A stretch of 64,000 nt of DNA from Batkoa obscura (GCA_030770535.1 JASVEC010000017.1:558001-622000); one strand, 5' to 3'; positions 1-10,364 are shown, counted from the first letter of the stretch. Notes: a model not told the origin generated them from the letters alone. Numbers and translations: made by a program.

Positions 1-2430
1 CAAAAACTTTTAAGATTAGGTTTGATTATCCCTTCAAATAGTCCATGGGCCTCTCCCCTTATGATTGTTAAGAAAAAAGATGGAACTAATAGAGTAGTTA
101 TGGACTATAGGAAACTCAACAAAATCACAAAGAAGGATGTATATCCACTACCCAGAATAGATGATGCTGTTGACCGCTTACAAGGTGCAAAATACTTTTC
201 AGCAATGGATCTAATCTCAGGATACTGGCAGGTAGAAATGGATCCGGAAGACCAAGAGAAATGCGCTTTGATTACTTCCGAAGGACTATTTCAACCAACG
301 AGGATGCCACAAGGCCTTTCAAACGCTCCTGCTACATTCCAACGTCTTATGGATAATACACTAGGTGATCTTAAGCTCTCATGTGTACTAATTTACTTAG
401 ACGACTTGAATGTGTTCTCGAAGACTTTCGTGGATCACCTAAATCACCTTAAAGCAGTATTCGAACGTCTTCGCCAAGCTAACTTAAAGTTAAAGCCAAA
501 AAAATGCTCATTTTTCCAAACTAGTCTGGAATTTTTAGGCTACAAGGTCTCTGACAAAGGTTTAGCTCCTATTCCTAATAAATTAGATGCAGTAAAAGAG
601 CTTTTCCCCCCAACTACGATGAGAGAAGTACAAGTATTCCTCGGACTAATGAATTACTACCGAAGATTTATAAAAGATTTTTCGAACTTAGCCACTCCAC
701 TATTCCAATTGTTAAAGAAAGAAGTCAAGTTTCAATGGAAAGAAGAACACCAACAAGCCTTTGAAGAACTTCGCGATAAGCTGCTTAACGCCCCAGTGTT
801 GATGTTTCCAAATTTCTCAAAGCCCTTCTCCCTGCATACCGACGCTAGCCTAACGGCAGTTGGAGGTGTTTTAAGTCAACTGGATGATGACAACTGCGAG
901 CATCCAATAGCTTATACCTCTAGAACCTTATCGAAGCATGAGAGGAATTACACTACGACAGAGAAGGAATGCCTTGCAATTATTCATGCTATAAAGGCAT
1001 TTAGACCGTATATCTATGGCACTCACTTTACTGTTATTACCGACCATGTTTCCCTAAAGTGGTTATATTCAATCACTAATCCTGAAGGACGTCTAGCTAG
1101 GTGGGCTCTAAAACTACAATCGTATAGTTTTGATATAGTATATAAGCCAGGTAAAGATCACCAAAATGCAGATGGGCTTAGTAGGTTACCCAGGATCTGT
1201 CTAGCCACCCCCATAGATGATGATCTGTACAACCTATTGGGTAATAAAAATAAGTGGCCGCAACAACAACCTGAGCTTAAACAATGGCTTGAGAAAAATG
1301 CCCAGAATATCATTGTCAAAAGTAATGCATTGTACAAAAAGATTAAAGGAACATATATTCCGTATATTAAGCCTTCTTCGCGGCTATCTGCATGTCAACA
1401 GTTTCACAATGTGATCTGCGGGCATTCAGCCTTCCAAAAAACATATGACACCATGAAAGTTTCCTGCTATTGGGAATCAATGATACCAGACTTAGAAGAC
1501 TTCATAAATAATTGTGATGTTTGTAAAAGAGAACAAAGTAGGATAAAAGTAACAGCTTACAAGTTTATTTTACCTAAACATGCATTCCACACGGTAAGTA
1601 TAGATGTGATAGGCCCTCTTTGTGAAGCTTCTTCAGTAAGAGGAAATAAGTATATCGTTGTAGCTATAGACCATCTAACTAAGTGGGTTGAAGCTAGAGC
1701 AATACCAAACCAGACTTCCTTCCACATATCTAAATTTATATATGAAGATATTATTTGTAGACATGGAAGCCCACAGGTGATACTTACCGATAATGCTGCC
1801 AATTTTGTTAATCTAGTTCTCCCAAAATTAGCCAGACTAATGGCCATAAGACATTCTACTGCAGCTCCGTATCATCCAGAAACTAATGGAATGGTTGAGA
1901 GAGTAAACGGTACACTAATACGTATACTAAGAAAACTAGCTTTTGACAAAACTAGCTGTTGGGATGAATATCTACATTCCGCTATTTTAGCATATAGATA
2001 TTCAGTACACAGTATTACTAAAAAGTCTCCTTTTATTATGCTTTATGGGAGACACCCTGGGCTCCCCATATCTTTTGCCCCTTTAATCGCTAAACAAGGC
2101 GAGATAAGCCCTGACATATACTTGGCTAAACTAACAAAAAAATTGATAGCTATCCAAGTTGAAGCCTTTAACGCATTAACAGATTCGAAGATAAAGAGGT
2201 ATCAGCAAGATATGTCCAGACTTCCTAGTCTAGCCACTTTCAAGGTAGGAGATATTGTTTATTTGTATCCTTCCTACAACCAACCTAGAAAAAATAAACT
2301 GGCACTGAAATGGGACGGACCATATGAAATCATACATAAACACTTGTATGATAGCTATTCGATTAAACATAAAGGAACAAGCGTCATTTATAATCGAGTC
2401 CATGCCAAGTTTCTCAAATCAGCAATGTGA
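1..2430 (+). CDS. Ty3/gypsy pol polyprotein (RT, RNase H, integrase), 5' end outside window
   Basis: The frame is open from base 1, so the first visible residue is not a start. The RT domain carries the YLDD catalytic box (near base 395) and the FLG and YRRFI motifs typical of Ty3/gypsy. RNase H begins near TDAS (base 840). The integrase has an HHCC-type zinc finger (near 1425-1535), a DD-E core (DVIGP near 1600, TDNA near 1788, ETNGMVERVNG near 1880) and a C-terminal GPY/F-like module (WDGPYEI, near 2313). I see no chromodomain after it. It acts in reverse transcription and integration of the element. Family-level assignment is firm; clade is not resolved. Confidence 0.93.
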   Translation, partial: QKLLRLGLIIPSNSPWASPLMIVKKKDGTNRVVMDYRKLNKITKKDVYPLPRIDDAVDRLQGAKYFSAMDLISGYWQVEMDPEDQEKCALITSEGLFQPTRMPQGLSNAPATFQRLMDNTLGDLKLSCVLIYLDDLNVFSKTFVDHLNHLKAVFERLRQANLKLKPKKCSFFQTSLEFLGYKVSDKGLAPIPNKLDAVKELFPPTTMREVQVFLGLMNYYRRFIKDFSNLATPLFQLLKKEVKFQWKEEHQQAFEELRDKLLNAPVLMFPNFSKPFSLHTDASLTAVGGVLSQLDDDNCEHPIAYTSRTLSKHERNYTTTEKECLAIIHAIKAFRPYIYGTHFTVITDHVSLKWLYSITNPEGRLARWALKLQSYSFDIVYKPGKDHQNADGLSRLPRICLATPIDDDLYNLLGNKNKWPQQQPELKQWLEKNAQNIIVKSNALYKKIKGTYIPYIKPSSRLSACQQFHNVICGHSAFQKTYDTMKVSCYWESMIPDLEDFINNCDVCKREQSRIKVTAYKFILPKHAFHTVSIDVIGPLCEASSVRGNKYIVVAIDHLTKWVEARAIPNQTSFHISKFIYEDIICRHGSPQVILTDNAANFVNLVLPKLARLMAIRHSTAAPYHPETNGMVERVNGTLIRILRKLAFDKTSCWDEYLHSAILAYRYSVHSITKKSPFIMLYGRHPGLPISFAPLIAKQGEISPDIYLAKLTKKLIAIQVEAFNALTDSKIKRYQQDMSRLPSLATFKVGDIVYLYPSYNQPRKNKLALKWDGPYEIIHKHLYDSYSIKHKGTSVIYNRVHAKFLKSAM

Positions 2431-2505
2431 TTCAATGAGTACAATTCGTAACTAGTCAAATTGCTCTTGGTAAGTAAATCATAAAAATTCACTACATCAA
2501 ATCAT

Positions 2506-2516
2506 AGGGAGGGAAA
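2506..2516 (+). other. Polypurine tract of the LTR element
   Basis: An 11-base purine run (AGGGAGGGAAA) sits immediately before the TGTG that opens the LTR, the position where plus-strand DNA synthesis is primed in LTR elements. Confidence 0.8.
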
Positions 2517-2984
2517 TGTGAAATATTGCTTTATTTAGCTCTCGGATTGATTATAACGCAACAATCACTTAAGTTGCTGTGTTCTCAAGTTCAAATACAA
2601 TCAAGTCAGAGTCCCTTATTTTGATTTGCTGCGAGAATTTCTAACTTCATATTGCAAGGAATAACATCCTCTCGTATTAATATCCATATTTATTGGAGTA
2701 TAAAAGAGATTCTTCAATATGATAACTCCAGGTTTTTTTTTAATTGGATTACTCCCTGATAACGTATCATTAATAAAGTCACTAAGTCTTTCTGACAACA
2801 TCTGATATAGATTTTATAGTAGTATCTTCCATTGTATTTGTTTTACATAATTTGTAGCTTACTACATACTATTTCTATTAAGTTAAGTCTACCTTAGTTA
2901 TATAAACTAAGACCCTTCGACTCAAGGCAAGTTAATTAAGCAAGAGTAGCTTTTAACTTCGGCCACTAAGTATCAACTTTCACA
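2517..2984 (+). repeat. 3' LTR of the Ty3/gypsy element
   Basis: The segment begins TGTGAAA directly after the polypurine tract and ends TTTCACA, so its two ends form a 7 bp perfect inverted repeat with canonical TG..CA borders. Length is 468 bp. The left border is fixed by the polypurine tract; the right border is inferred from the inverted repeat, because the 5' LTR is outside the window. Confidence 0.8.
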
Positions 2985-3747
2985 GATATTACTTGAATTA
3001 TTAATAGCTAAGTTAACAAATAGTCAAAGAGTAAGTAGTTATAATAATAAGTAAAAACTATCATTATACTGTTTGTATTATATAGGGATGGTTAACTATA
3101 GTTTTGGGGCTAACCACTTCCTCCTATGCAGCTATTTATTAACTTAATGATATATTAATAATGTAATTATAACATTAAAATAATTCATTTATTTATTTGA
3201 TAGTAAATCTGCAGTGTTGACTATAAAGCAGTTAATAATAAATATTTCTTAATAAAGTTTTATAAAAATATATATTTATTTACATATCACAACTTTGATT
3301 AATATCACTATATAGGCTACATTGGTAAAAGCCTTGCTAATTCGGGAATTTATATTAAATTTGATAGAAATTCCGCTAATTTGCAATATAAATTATAACA
3401 AAATAATTTAAAAATTGGATAAAAAAATGAAACCAATTCGGACACCCCCATATGGAAATGCTTTTTTTTAAAAGAATTTTACTAACAATTTTCTATTTAA
3501 TAATGCTTAAAAAATACAGCTTAATATTTCAATATTTTTTATTTTTTATAATTAAAATCAACTTAAATAATTCCTTATTTTCTATTTATTAAAACAAATA
3601 AAGTCAAATAAATAATGATTCAAAATAAGTATAAATTAAATGAATAAATGAATAAAATCAATATAAAAAAAAACAACTTAAATTTTTATTAAACTTGTAA
3701 TGTAATATCTTCTACTAAAAAAACAAGTAATTCTACTTTTCAAATAT
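2985..3747. other. AT-rich spacer after the LTR
   Basis: No gene seen. It contains a diverged copy of the MITE-like repeat (about 3448-3517), and otherwise simple A/T-rich sequence leading to the 3' end of the minus-strand transporter gene. Confidence 0.6.
3448..3517 (+). mobile_element. Diverged partial copy of the ~95 bp MITE-like repeat
   Basis: The stretch aaaagaattttactaacaa, followed by ttttc-tattta-ataatgcttaaaaaata, matches the left and central parts of better copies at 10464, 11310 and 15907, but the aatagcgct core and the right end have decayed. This is the weakest copy. Confidence 0.45.
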
Positions 3748-4977
3748 CTAATTCTTTTCTCTAAAAGCCTCATTAACATGAATTGCTCCATCTTGGTTAT
3801 TCTTGAACATAGCTTTAATATTCAAAAACCCTTTACTAATTGGAGTAGCCATATATTTAATATAAAGTACCTCTTGCCAAGCAGGAGTATTATAAATACG
3901 ATCAGCTCTATGACGATGATATCTATCAATACATACAAAGAGTGCACCTGAGACAGATAATAAAGTACCTAATGCAGTAGATGATAATATCATAAACATA
4001 GTAACTTGTTGATATCTTACAGCATCCAATACATCGGCTCCACCTAAAATTTGACCGGTCATCATCCCTGGAATGGAAATAATTCCCATCACACACATAG
4101 CATTGATAGTTGGTATCATACCTAATCGTATAGATTGAATAGCAATGGGACGTGAAGCTTCCCAACGTGTACTACCATATGAGAGATACATTTCTATACT
4201 ATCTTTTTGAGTGCTAAGTGTTTGTAAACAATGGGAAATACCAACGGCCATACCAGACATTGAGTTACCGAGTAACATACCAATAATAGGGATAAATTGT
4301 TGAGGTTGCCAAAAGGGTAATACTTTAATAATACAGGCGAGACCAATAATTCCAACTACTCCATTACTAATTAAAATAGAGACAAAGACTATAATTAACT
4401 GAAAGTAATAAGATTAATTAATTTGAGTAAAATAAATAAAATAAATAAATAAAATAAATAAATAAATAAATAAATATAACTTACCATAGATCGATGTCGC
4501 ACTTTTGATTGATGATATACTGTTTCATAACTTGCTAAAATAACAAAGATAGCTATAAAAATTAAAAATTAAAAATAAAATAGAATAAAATAGAATAATA
4601 TAGAATAATATAGAATAAAATAGAATAAAATAGAATAATATAGAATAATATAGAATAATATAGAATAATATAGAATAATATAGAATAATATAGAATAATA
4701 TAGAATATAAAAAATAAATTAACTTACCAGCCATTAAAAATGGGATCCAAATTTCATCCGAATCTAACACAGGCTTTAATATATAAGCCATTAAAGTTAA
4801 TTGAGCTAAGCATCGTACACTAGCTATTATAAGAGAGACTTCCATTTTTAATTGTAATATGAGGGATAATATTATATTAAATACTACAAATAAACTTGAC
4901 CATCCTACTGCATCCCATCCAACGGATACGTATTTATTATTATTTGTAATAGGACATTGTGATGAATCCATATTCAT
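3748..4977 (-). CDS. UPF0014/FetB-like membrane transporter, three exons
   Basis: Three exons on the minus strand: 4977-4728, 4552-4485 and 4398-3748, joined by GTAAG..AG introns with matching phases, giving about 322 residues. The family (UPF0014, Pfam PF03649) includes bacterial FetB, an iron exporter permease, and plant ALS3. Visible marks are an N-terminal hydrophobic helix pair, the YE-T-Y-Q-K-R segment in exon 2 that matches the family's conserved AAYE-Y-R-K region, and in exon 3 GMMTGQILGGAD followed by AVRYQ, the family signature. About six to seven hydrophobic segments are expected. Fungal members are poorly studied, so substrate is unknown; iron or another metal is inferred from FetB and from the divergent siderophore synthetase. 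Intron 1 is filled by a 10-mer microsatellite. Confidence 0.85.
4581..4706. repeat. 10-mer microsatellite inside intron 1 of the UPF0014 gene
   Basis: About twelve tandem units of TAGAATAATA or TAGAATAAAA occupy most of the 175 bp intron. The array leaves both splice sites intact. Confidence 0.9.
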
Positions 4978-5181
4978 GAATTAGAGATTGAATAATAGAT
5001 TAATGAAATGAATGAATTTTAATCAAAAGAGTAATTAAAAAACAAAAAGAAAAGAAAAAGATTTTTATAATGTATGAAAGTTGATAATGATTAGTTGTAA
5101 TATTTTTTATATTAAGGAAGGGTTAATAAATCAATTGAATTTATAAGAATAAAAATGAATATTAAAATTATAGATTATTTT

Positions 5182-5770
5182 TTATCAGATATTTTATTTC
5201 TATTTCAATTTATTTATGTTGTTCATTTTAGCTTAATAAAAATAATCTAAAGATTTATTTTATTTCTAATTTAAATTGACAATTAACTAAAATTAGTAAA
5301 TTAACTATAAGATATTTAAGTTTCATTATATTCAAATACTAAAATTATCAACACCATACAATGGGGTATGATAAGTTATTATGCAAAATATATGTTTTCT
5401 TTTATTAAATTTTTGATTCTTTCTTTTTCAATAAAATACTTATATTTGTTTGGTTACTGATAATCTATAAAATCTTCAATTTTTTTCAATTTTCTATTTC
5501 ATAAAAAATTGATAATCTATGAAACAACTATTAAATAGAAATGAATAAACTATTTATGCATGATCAGATTATAAAGGGTTGAAGTGATAATTTATAATTG
5601 TTAATTATTATGGTGTAAAGCTTTCTAACATAAAATTGATTGATTTTATTCTATTATTCTTACATCATTGATTCGTGTTAATCCCTTAATGCTTTACTAT
5701 TAGATAATGCTATCATTTTATATATTATTTTACTTTAATTTAATTTTATAAAAATATATCATTTATTTCA

Positions 5771-5824
<54 letters not shown>

Positions 5825-6260
5825 AAAGTTAATAATAATTTTTATCAGATAAAAAAATAATAAACTAAATTTATCTATATAATGAATTAATAAGATTACA
5901 AGTTTATTTTTGAAATTTTGCGTTTATTGTGACTAGTAGAAATAAACTAAAGAATAATTTATATTTTAATATACACCTTCCATATTAACAGTTAGATATT
6001 GATTAAATGTCGATTAAAATTAATTGACCAATCAAATTCAACTTTAATTTTATCAGATCTTTACAATAGTTTGTACTAATTTTTCAATTATCTAATTATA
6101 AAGGATTAAGTCAATAAATTTATTTTTTAACAGGTTCTAATTAGGCTATCTATAACATCTAGTTCAATCTAGAATAAAATAATATTCTATACTATAAAAG
6201 TCGTGATACCTTCTATCTGATAAACTAAAAATATACATTATCGTATGAGTTTTATCTGAT
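5182..6260. promoter_or_regulatory. Cluster of five iron-GATA-type sites between the UPF0014 gene and the siderophore synthetase
   Basis: The 1444 bp spacer between the two divergent start codons (4978-6421) holds five matches to ATCWGATAA on either strand: 5182-5190, 5842-5852 (palindromic TTATCAGATAA, a site on both strands), 6050-6058, 6215-6223 and 6252-6260. ATCWGATAA is the established binding sequence of fungal iron-repressor GATA factors (Urbs1, SREA, Sfu1 type), which silence siderophore genes when iron is plentiful. Three sites lie within 375 bp of the synthetase ATG and one lies 205 bp from the transporter ATG. No other gene is seen in the spacer. That the sites are functional is inference. 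Confidence 0.7.
5771..5822. repeat. (ATT)n microsatellite in the iron-locus spacer
   Basis: About 17 uninterrupted ATT units, ending 20 bp before the palindromic GATA site at 5842. Confidence 0.95.
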
Positions 6261-6421
6261 TTGAATGATAAGAAACAATCAAAGTTTATTCTGTGATCTT
6301 TCTAAATTGCTTAGTCAAACAAAAAGTATTTAAAGTCAACTAAATATAATCGATTCTTTAACAAGTTAAAATAAAATAAAATATTTTAAATTATATTATA
6401 TATATATATCGTATTAAAAAA

Positions 6422-8233
6422 ATGAGTAGTAAAACTTCAAATTCAACGGATACTTCTTATTCCCAAGCTAAACAAGCTATGTTTTCTAGATTAATATCTT
6501 GTATTGTTAATGAAAGTATGGTAGAAACTCAATTAGTCTCTTCTTCTATTATGAGTAAATATCAATTATCTAATAATAGTAAATATTATGGTATAATTTA
6601 TCAAAAACAAGACAAGTTATATGAAGAAGGGTTTATTATTGGATTAAAAGAGATGCCATTAATTACTGAAACTAAAAATAATAATCAAGATAAGATTTAT
6701 TCAATTGGGTTATTAGATCCTCAAGAAATTCAATTTCCATTATACTATTTTAATGAAAATATACAAGAAAATATTATTCAAATTAATGATTTAGATTTCA
6801 TATTAAATTTAATATCTAAATGGAATCAATTTGATATGAATATTGTCAATAAAGTAAGTAAAGAATTATTATGTAGTGTAGATCATCAACAATATGCTTA
6901 TTTAAATAGACAATCTTTATTAAATATTCAACATTCTAAAGCAATTGATTGGGAACAATCTATTGTTGAAGGTCATCCAACTCATCCAATGAATAAGTCA
7001 AGATATGCTTTACCCCCATTACAACCAATTGAATTAAAAAATAATTTATTAAATCCAACAATCATTGTATGTAAAGTACCACGTGATCAAGTCACTATTA
7101 ATGGAAGATATGAACAAGTTATTGAATCTTTATATGAAGAATTAAAACATGAAATCAATAGAGAAACGGAAGCTTTAATATTTATTCATGAATTACAAAT
7201 GCCCAATATCTTAGAAAAATTCCCTTTTGTTCAACAATTAAGTAAAAAATTAGAAAGTAAAGCACAAGCTGCTTTAAGAACTGTAATATTAAATTCAATA
7301 CCAAATTATAGTTTTAAATTAGCAGTTGGTATCAAAGTAACTAGTGCTTTACGTACAATTACTCCATGGACAACTCATGTTGGTCCCAACTTTCGACCTA
7401 TTTATGAACGAATTAATGATGATTTTGAGAACTTAATGGTAATGGATGAAGTAGGTTCCATTGTTTCTAAACATGAAGATTCTGATATTGCTAAACATTT
7501 ATCTTGTTTAATTAGAGAAGAAATTGAAGAAAAATGTGAACAAAAAGGTGAAAAATTAATTGTAACAGCAGCATTAACTGAAGTCGATTCTGATGGTATA
7601 TCTGTAATGAAAAAAGTATTAAATTTAAATACAGAAACTAAATGTATTGAATTTTTTACTAATTATTGTCAAAAATATTTAAAAGCCTTTGCTACTCCTG
7701 TTTATAAATATGGTTTAACTTATGAAGCTCATTTACAAAATGTATTATGTCGATTAAAATTAGATGATAATAATAATTATCAAATTACTGGCTTTGCTGT
7801 ACGTGATTTTGGTGGTATTAAAGTAGATCAAACTCAATTAAAGAAAGTAACTGGATTACAAGTGAATGTATGGAATTCAGAAGCTTGTCAAATTGCAAAA
7901 AGTAGTGAAGATATGCATCATGTAGCTTATCATACTATGTTTATGATGCATTTACATCGAGTAATTCGAAGTTTAAATTTACATTATAATGGATTAGGTT
8001 GGGAGATTGTTCGTAATGAATTAGATCAATTATTACCTAAAGAAAATTGTTTAACTCGAAAACTTTGGTTAGAAAGCCCAACTACTGATTTTAAAGCCTT
8101 TATTACTATGAAATTAGGTGGTTTATATAGAGATTATTTATATACTAAAGTACCTAATCTTATCTCTTATCAAATTCCTAAAGATTTTAATATGTCCGAT
8201 TCTTCCCCTAATTCAAAGTTCTTAAATCGTTAG
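6422..8233 (+). CDS. NRPS-independent siderophore (NIS) synthetase, IucA/IucC family, rhizoferrin-synthetase type
   Basis: An intronless 603-residue protein, the usual length for the family. NIS synthetases adenylate a citrate carboxylate with ATP and condense it with an amine; the fungal member Rfs joins two citrates to diaminobutane to make rhizoferrin. Visible marks are EGHPTHPMNKSR (residues about 182-193), the family's GHPxHPxxKxR ATP-binding signature; KLAVGIKVTSALRT (about 300-313); YEAHLQN (about 434-440); and VRDFGG (about 461-466). The C-terminal third matches the FhuF-like ferric reductase-fold region. No signal peptide is seen, so it is probably cytosolic. It faces the UPF0014 gene across a spacer rich in iron-GATA sites. 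The family is firm; rhizoferrin as product is inferred from the known occurrence of this siderophore in Mucorales and Entomophthorales. The gene probably traces to ancient bacterial transfer. Confidence 0.9.
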   Translation: MSSKTSNSTDTSYSQAKQAMFSRLISCIVNESMVETQLVSSSIMSKYQLSNNSKYYGIIYQKQDKLYEEGFIIGLKEMPLITETKNNNQDKIYSIGLLDPQEIQFPLYYFNENIQENIIQINDLDFILNLISKWNQFDMNIVNKVSKELLCSVDHQQYAYLNRQSLLNIQHSKAIDWEQSIVEGHPTHPMNKSRYALPPLQPIELKNNLLNPTIIVCKVPRDQVTINGRYEQVIESLYEELKHEINRETEALIFIHELQMPNILEKFPFVQQLSKKLESKAQAALRTVILNSIPNYSFKLAVGIKVTSALRTITPWTTHVGPNFRPIYERINDDFENLMVMDEVGSIVSKHEDSDIAKHLSCLIREEIEEKCEQKGEKLIVTAALTEVDSDGISVMKKVLNLNTETKCIEFFTNYCQKYLKAFATPVYKYGLTYEAHLQNVLCRLKLDDNNNYQITGFAVRDFGGIKVDQTQLKKVTGLQVNVWNSEACQIAKSSEDMHHVAYHTMFMMHLHRVIRSLNLHYNGLGWEIVRNELDQLLPKENCLTRKLWLESPTTDFKAFITMKLGGLYRDYLYTKVPNLISYQIPKDFNMSDSSPNSKFLNR

Positions 8234-8708
8234 ATTAATTTTATTTTTATTATCTTATTTTTTATTTAGTTTATTTTTTTAAATAAATTTGATCTTTTTT
8301 TAAATGTTTTATCTGATTTTAATCTCATTTTTAAAACTAATTCCATTTGAATAGTTTTCATTTTATTTTAATTTACTATTAATTTGATTTTTAATGATTT
8401 TTAAAATTTCAATATTCTATATGATTTCTAAATTGAATAAAAAAAATCTGTAACGAATTAAAATATAAAATATAATAAAATATAATAAAATAAAATACAT
8501 TTAAATACAATAGAACAGGATTGTATTAATTTCTATCAAACCCATTTAAATTTTATTACTGCTATTTATATTGGGCATTAATTTTATGCAAAAAACTAAA
8601 TCTAACAACTCTCTTTTTAACCATTTTAAAACAAATTAGTACCATTTACTATAATATTTTTGTTGTAAAAAATTATATATACAATTTAAATGGCAATTAA
8701 CAACAAAG
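8234..8708. other. Spacer between NIS synthetase and tRNA-Asp
   Basis: AT-rich, no gene. One more GATA-type site (TTATCTGAT) lies at 8309-8317, in the presumed 3' untranslated region of the synthetase. Confidence 0.5.
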
Positions 8709-8780
8709 TCTCGGGTAGTATAGTGGTGAGTATCCCCGCCTGTCACGCGGGAGACCGGGGTTCAATTCCCCGCTCGAGAG
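8709..8780 (+). tRNA. tRNA-Asp (GTC)
   Basis: A 72-base cloverleaf. The acceptor stem TCTCGGG pairs with CTCGAGA (one G-T pair), with G as discriminator. The anticodon stem CCCGC/GCGGG encloses the loop CTGTCAC, anticodon GTC. The T arm is CGGGG-TTCAATT-CCCCG. There is no intron. A T-run at about 8799 fits a polymerase III terminator. Confidence 0.97.
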
Positions 8781-9980
8781 TAGTGCTAATAAAATTGAAT
8801 TTTTTTTAATTTACTTGGTGTTTTTACTCATTTTATTTTATTTTATTTTATTTTATTTTTTTAATATTATCTAAATGATTTCTTATTTCTTATTATTCTA
8901 ATTTCAAATACTTAATAAGTTTTTAATCTATTATTAGTTATTGGTAAAATGACCATTATTAATCAATAATTTATTGGTTCTTAATGGCTTCTTTTTTATT
9001 AACATAAAACTAGTAATAAAGGTATCCGACAAGTACTATTATTTTTTCTAAATTTAGTAAATTAAAAAAGTAATTATTAATGAATATTAAAGTAGTTAAT
9101 AAAGTTTAATATAAAAAAATACTAACACATCAGTATAAATAATATAATAATTTATTTTATCTGTCATCAAAATAATATTACTTATTTTATTTTAAATCTA
9201 TTATAATAAAATAACTTTCATTTTATTATAAATACAACTATCACAAATTGAACTTTAACCTAACCAAAGTTTTCGAACTTGTCCCTGTTTACGCAATATT
9301 AATTCCTTTGTTTATGATCTTTATTATTAAAAGTATAAATGAAAAAATAATAAATTAGTAAACTGAATGTTCAATTTGTATTAGACTAACAATTTGGGTA
9401 TTTAAGTTGACTATGACAGATAATGAAATAATTTTGTCCAAAGATCATTTTGGTTTTAACTAATTAAGTGTTTTAAATCGTCTTCATCATTAGATATAAA
9501 TTGTATTGATCATCTTACAATATTTATTTTATTATTTATCTGAATTAATTTAATTATCTGTATTATTATTATATATTTTAATTGAAATCTTGATCAATTA
9601 CATTAAATATTCTTAAATGATTAAAAATAAAAATAGATTAAAAATAATCAAGAATTCTATTTTGAAAAAAAAATACCCATGGGTACTTTACTTATGAGCT
9701 CAAATATCTTCCACCAATCGTTTAGTAAGTTTTTACTTTATTCTTATCTTTCTTATTCTATCGTACCCTTGACTTCCACTCTTTACTTTTATTTGATCCT
9801 CTTTTACTTTCAATAATAAAATACTTGGGGCTTTACTCATTCAAATTTTTTATTTAAAAGAGAATATTTATTTAAAATTTCTTGGCATAAAATTCATCTA
9901 GTTTAAAAGCTATATAAAAACTATTAAAAATGAACGTTATAATCATTAAAAAAACATTAGAAACTTAGATTAATATAATA
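8781..9980. other. Spacer with the promoter of the first Ser/Thr-rich gene
   Basis: No coding sequence seen. From about 9620 it becomes similar to the promoters of the downstream paralogs, but about 170 bp of extra sequence lies between the two half-motifs, starting near a perfect 12 bp palindrome TACCCATGGGTA (9674-9685). Confidence 0.5.
9881..9920 (+). promoter_or_regulatory. Promoter module of Ser/Thr-rich gene 1 (CTTGGCAT and TATA)
   Basis: CTTGGCATAAAAT at 9881 and TATATAAAAA at 9911-9920, 61 bp before the ATG. The upstream partner GCCAAG seen in the paralogs is degenerate here (aatcaagaattctat at about 9647-9661) and lies over 200 bp away instead of 46. Confidence 0.6.
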
Positions 9981-10364
9981 ATGCAATTCAATACTTTAAT
10001 TTTACCATTACTTCTTACTTCAATTACTGCTCAATCAAGTAGTAGTACACTTAGTACTTCTACTACTCAAGCTAGTACTGTTACTGGTATTACTAGTCAA
10101 ACATCAACTATAATTGTTGGCTCAAGTACCATAAGTACTTCTGGAAGTCCTGTTACTACTGGTGTAACTTCCATTTCAACTTCAATTAGTGGTGTTGTAT
10201 CTACTTCAACCAGTGGTACTGTATCTACCTCAACCAGTGGTACTGTATTTTCTAGATCCTTAAGTAGACCAAATGCAAATAATAGTAGCTCTGGATCTAT
10301 GATTCAATCTAATTATTTAGTTTCCTTTTTTACTACTATTGTTGTAGGTTATCTTATAAATTAA
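9981..10364 (+). CDS. Small secreted Ser/Thr-rich protein, probably GPI-anchored (family member 1)
   Basis: 127 residues: an N-terminal signal peptide (about 1-18, ending ITAQ), a Ser/Thr-rich middle with a repeated STSGTV unit, and a hydrophobic C-terminal tail (SNYLVSFFTTIVVGYLIN) following Ser/Gly/Asn, the layout of a GPI-attachment signal. It is the first of five paralogs on the same strand that share the signal peptide, the NYLVSFF tail and the promoter. The likely place is the cell wall or plasma membrane, with a mucin-like heavily O-glycosylated stalk. I recognise no enzyme domain. Such proteins in fungi serve adhesion or surface coating, but function here is unknown. Confidence 0.75.
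   Translation: MQFNTLILPLLLTSITAQSSSSTLSTSTTQASTVTGITSQTSTIIVGSSTISTSGSPVTTGVTSISTSISGVVSTSTSGTVSTSTSGTVFSRSLSRPNANNSSSGSMIQSNYLVSFFTTIVVGYLIN

Larger units (their letters stand above)
1..2984 (+). mobile_element. Ty3/gypsy LTR retrotransposon, 3' part
   Basis: The window opens inside the pol gene of a Ty3/gypsy (Metaviridae) element and contains its 3' end: reverse transcriptase, RNase H and integrase in that order, then a polypurine tract, then one LTR. The RT-RH-IN order separates it from Ty1/copia. The gag region, protease, primer-binding site and 5' LTR would lie before base 1. The part that is visible looks whole, which suggests a fairly young copy, but age cannot be measured without the other LTR. 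The bases just after the LTR (gatat) would be the 3' target-site duplicate. Confidence 0.93.
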
